A DNA stretch of 8,151 nucleotides from Methylococcaceae bacterium. Lineage in GTDB: Bacteria > Pseudomonadota > Gammaproteobacteria > Methylococcales > Methylomonadaceae. Below are positions 7,316 to 8,151 of this stretch, one piece after another (within the stretch, counting starts at the first letter, position 1; the number at the start of each line of letters is the position of its first letter). A program made the translations under genes and the position numbers. A model generated the notes under the pieces. That model made no database searches, had not been told where the DNA came from, and saw only the letters and a list, made by a program, of their open reading frames with translations. Location: NCBI GenBank assembly GCA_003155565.1, contig PMDM01000389.1, positions 5,337-13,487 on the forward strand. Reading direction: 5' to 3'.

Positions 7316-7368
7316 GTGCTGTAGTCCGTTTATGCTTCGACTAGCTCAGCACGAACGGACTACAGCAC
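7316..7368. repeat. Core repeat copy B2 inside a perfect 15-bp inverted repeat
   Basis: GTGCTGTAGTCCGTT (7316-7330) is the exact reverse complement of AACGGACTACAGCAC (7354-7368). The reversed core lies at 7334-7358 and is the most diverged copy (CTTCGACTAGCTCAGC then ACGAACGG). The arm includes the AACGG end of the core itself, so arm and core overlap. Confidence 0.85.
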
Positions 7369-7372
7369 GCCT

Positions 7373-7389
7373 CAACTGATTTTTTTAGG
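7373..7389. terminator. Possible bidirectional terminator formed by the outer arms of block B
   Basis: The block lies between convergent genes (hydrolase ends 7094, mtgA ends 7404). The right arm carries a run of seven T on the plus strand (7380-7386), and the left arm gives a run of five T on the minus strand (complement of 7230-7234). Each follows a strong hairpin on its strand, but with spacers of about 11 nt or more, so the fit to a canonical intrinsic terminator is poor. Confidence 0.3.
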
Positions 7390-7403
7390 TTTATGCGATA
7401 TTG

Positions 7404-8150
7404 CTAAAATTTCGGCGTACCCAAATTCATCATTTGCCTGAGTATCCAACGCTGTCTCCTTAAAAGGTAAGTTGATGGCCGCGCAGCTTTTAACAAGATT
7501 GGATTGGGCAATGTTGCGGCAAGCAATGCGGCTTGGGAGCGGGAGATGTTCCTTGCCGGAACACCAAAATAACGCTGGCTTGCCGCTTCTATCCCAAACA
7601 AATGGTCACCGAATTCTGCGATGTTGAGATAGACTTCCAAGATTCTTTCCTTGGTCCACAATGTCTCGATCAACAAGGTAAACCAGGCTTCTACCCCTTT
7701 CCGCAAAAAACTTTTGGCAGGTGTCAGGAATAAATTCTTGGCAACTTGTTGGGATATGGTGCTGGCGCCCCTTAGCTTTCCGCCATCCTTGTAAACATCA
7801 ATTGATGACTGTATGGAATCCAAGTCAAAACCGTAATGCTCAGGGAAGCGTTGGTCTTCGGCTGCCATAACGGCAGCGCCTGCGTGTGGCGAAATGTTAT
7901 TTGCATTAACCCAGCGGTAACGGATGCTTTCAAATGAGCCTTCGTTGACAAGGTCTTCATAATGGCGGTACAGCATGAACGCTGAGGTAGGCGGTGGTAA
8001 CCAGCGCAGGAGCCCACATAAGCCGACAGAAAAAACCAGGGAAAAAACCAGCAAAATAACTAATATTTTTCGTAATTTGGCAAAAAACACACGTTTCAGT
8101 CTCTTAATATAAGATTGAGATTTTACAGCCAAACTAATCCTACTCAACAC
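7404..8150 (-). CDS. mtgA: Monofunctional biosynthetic peptidoglycan transglycosylase
   Basis: Family GT51 enzyme that polymerises lipid II into glycan strands on the periplasmic face of the inner membrane, without a transpeptidase domain. There is one N-terminal TM segment (about 29-49) after a basic stretch. The GT51 motifs follow in order: AAEDQRFPEHYGF (96-108, catalytic Glu98), RGASTISQQVAKNL (127-140), RKGVE (150-154, second acidic residue Glu154), and KERILEVYLNIAEFG (167-181). The tail QRWILRQM is typical of MtgA. The 248-residue length fits the family (usually about 230-245). The start read here is a GTG (complement of 8148-8150) at the very edge of the window. A true start beyond the window, or a downstream TTG at 8145-8147, cannot be excluded, and the ribosome-binding site is not visible. 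It is convergent with the hydrolase gene. Confidence 0.95.
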   Translation of the reverse strand: MLSRISLAVKSQSYIKRLKRVFFAKLRKILVILLVFSLVFSVGLCGLLRWLPPPTSAFMLYRHYEDLVNEGSFESIRYRWVNANNISPHAGAAVMAAEDQRFPEHYGFDLDSIQSSIDVYKDGGKLRGASTISQQVAKNLFLTPAKSFLRKGVEAWFTLLIETLWTKERILEVYLNIAEFGDHLFGIEAASQRYFGVPARNISRSQAALLAATLPNPILLKAARPSTYLLRRQRWILRQMMNLGTPKF

Positions 8151-8151
8151 T

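Larger units (their letters stand above)
7225..7389. repeat. Nested palindromic repeat block B with two core copies
   Basis: Outer arms 7225-7241 (CCTAGAAAAATCAGTTG) and 7373-7389 (CAACTGATTTTTTTAGG) match at 16 of 17 as an inverted repeat. Enclosed are two separate hairpins (7244-7298 and 7316-7368). Each has perfect arms of its own sequence around a copy of the core also found in block A. The cores are in opposite orientation: 7255-7279 forward and 7334-7358 reverse. The architecture therefore repeats that of block A although the arm sequences are unrelated. Confidence 0.85.

Noticed and set aside
5893..7389. CRISPR array or insertion sequence made of the repeated cores
   Set aside because: Cores are not regularly spaced, alternate in orientation, are separated by a gene, and no cas or transposase gene is present.

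Overview
The window is a stretch of bacterial chromosome with five protein-coding genes, all apparently intact. Codon use and base composition look uniform, with moderate GC by eye and no calculation made. The gene set suggests a Gram-negative proteobacterium: a lipoprotein hydrolase with a lipobox, a monofunctional transglycosylase of the MtgA type, a periplasmic-sensing c-di-GMP-type receptor, and an OFA-family carrier. The combination with interspersed TTCGACAGGCTCAG-type palindromes reminds me of gammaproteobacterial methanotrophs (Methylococcales). That placement is an inference from general resemblance, not a demonstrated assignment.

Layout: (1) 21-1688 (+), a major-facilitator carrier of the oxalate/formate antiporter (OFA) family with an extra C-terminal membrane segment. 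(2) 1755-2528 (-), a secreted pentapeptide-repeat protein, convergent with the carrier. (3) 2529-2751, a divergent intergenic region with a hairpin and a weak promoter candidate. (4) 2752-5808 (+), a 1018-residue membrane receptor with the order periplasmic solute-binding domain, TM, PAS, GGDEF-like, EAL-like. Both output domains carry substitutions at catalytic positions. (5) 5809-6077, a gap dominated by a nested palindromic repeat (block A, 5893-6040). (6) 6078-7094 (+), an alpha/beta-hydrolase lipoprotein of the monoacylglycerol lipase/lysophospholipase type. (7) 7095-7403, a gene-free stretch between convergent genes, packed with four hairpins; two of them form a second nested palindromic block (block B, 7225-7389). 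(8) 7404-8150 (-), the peptidoglycan glycosyltransferase MtgA, whose N-terminus lies at the window edge.

The genes do not form an obvious pathway or operon: orientations alternate (+, -, +, +, -) and the gaps are long. The clearest unifying feature is the repeat system. Four copies of one 25-bp core occur in two blocks. Three copies sit inside a flanking inverted repeat whose sequence is unique to that copy, the fourth sits only in shared arms, and each block is enclosed in its own further 17-bp-class inverted repeat. This nested palindrome architecture, and the apparent Lys/Glu exchange at two catalytic positions of the EAL-like domain, are the two observations most worth following up. I did not find a CRISPR array, tRNA, rRNA, transposase, phage gene or defence system.
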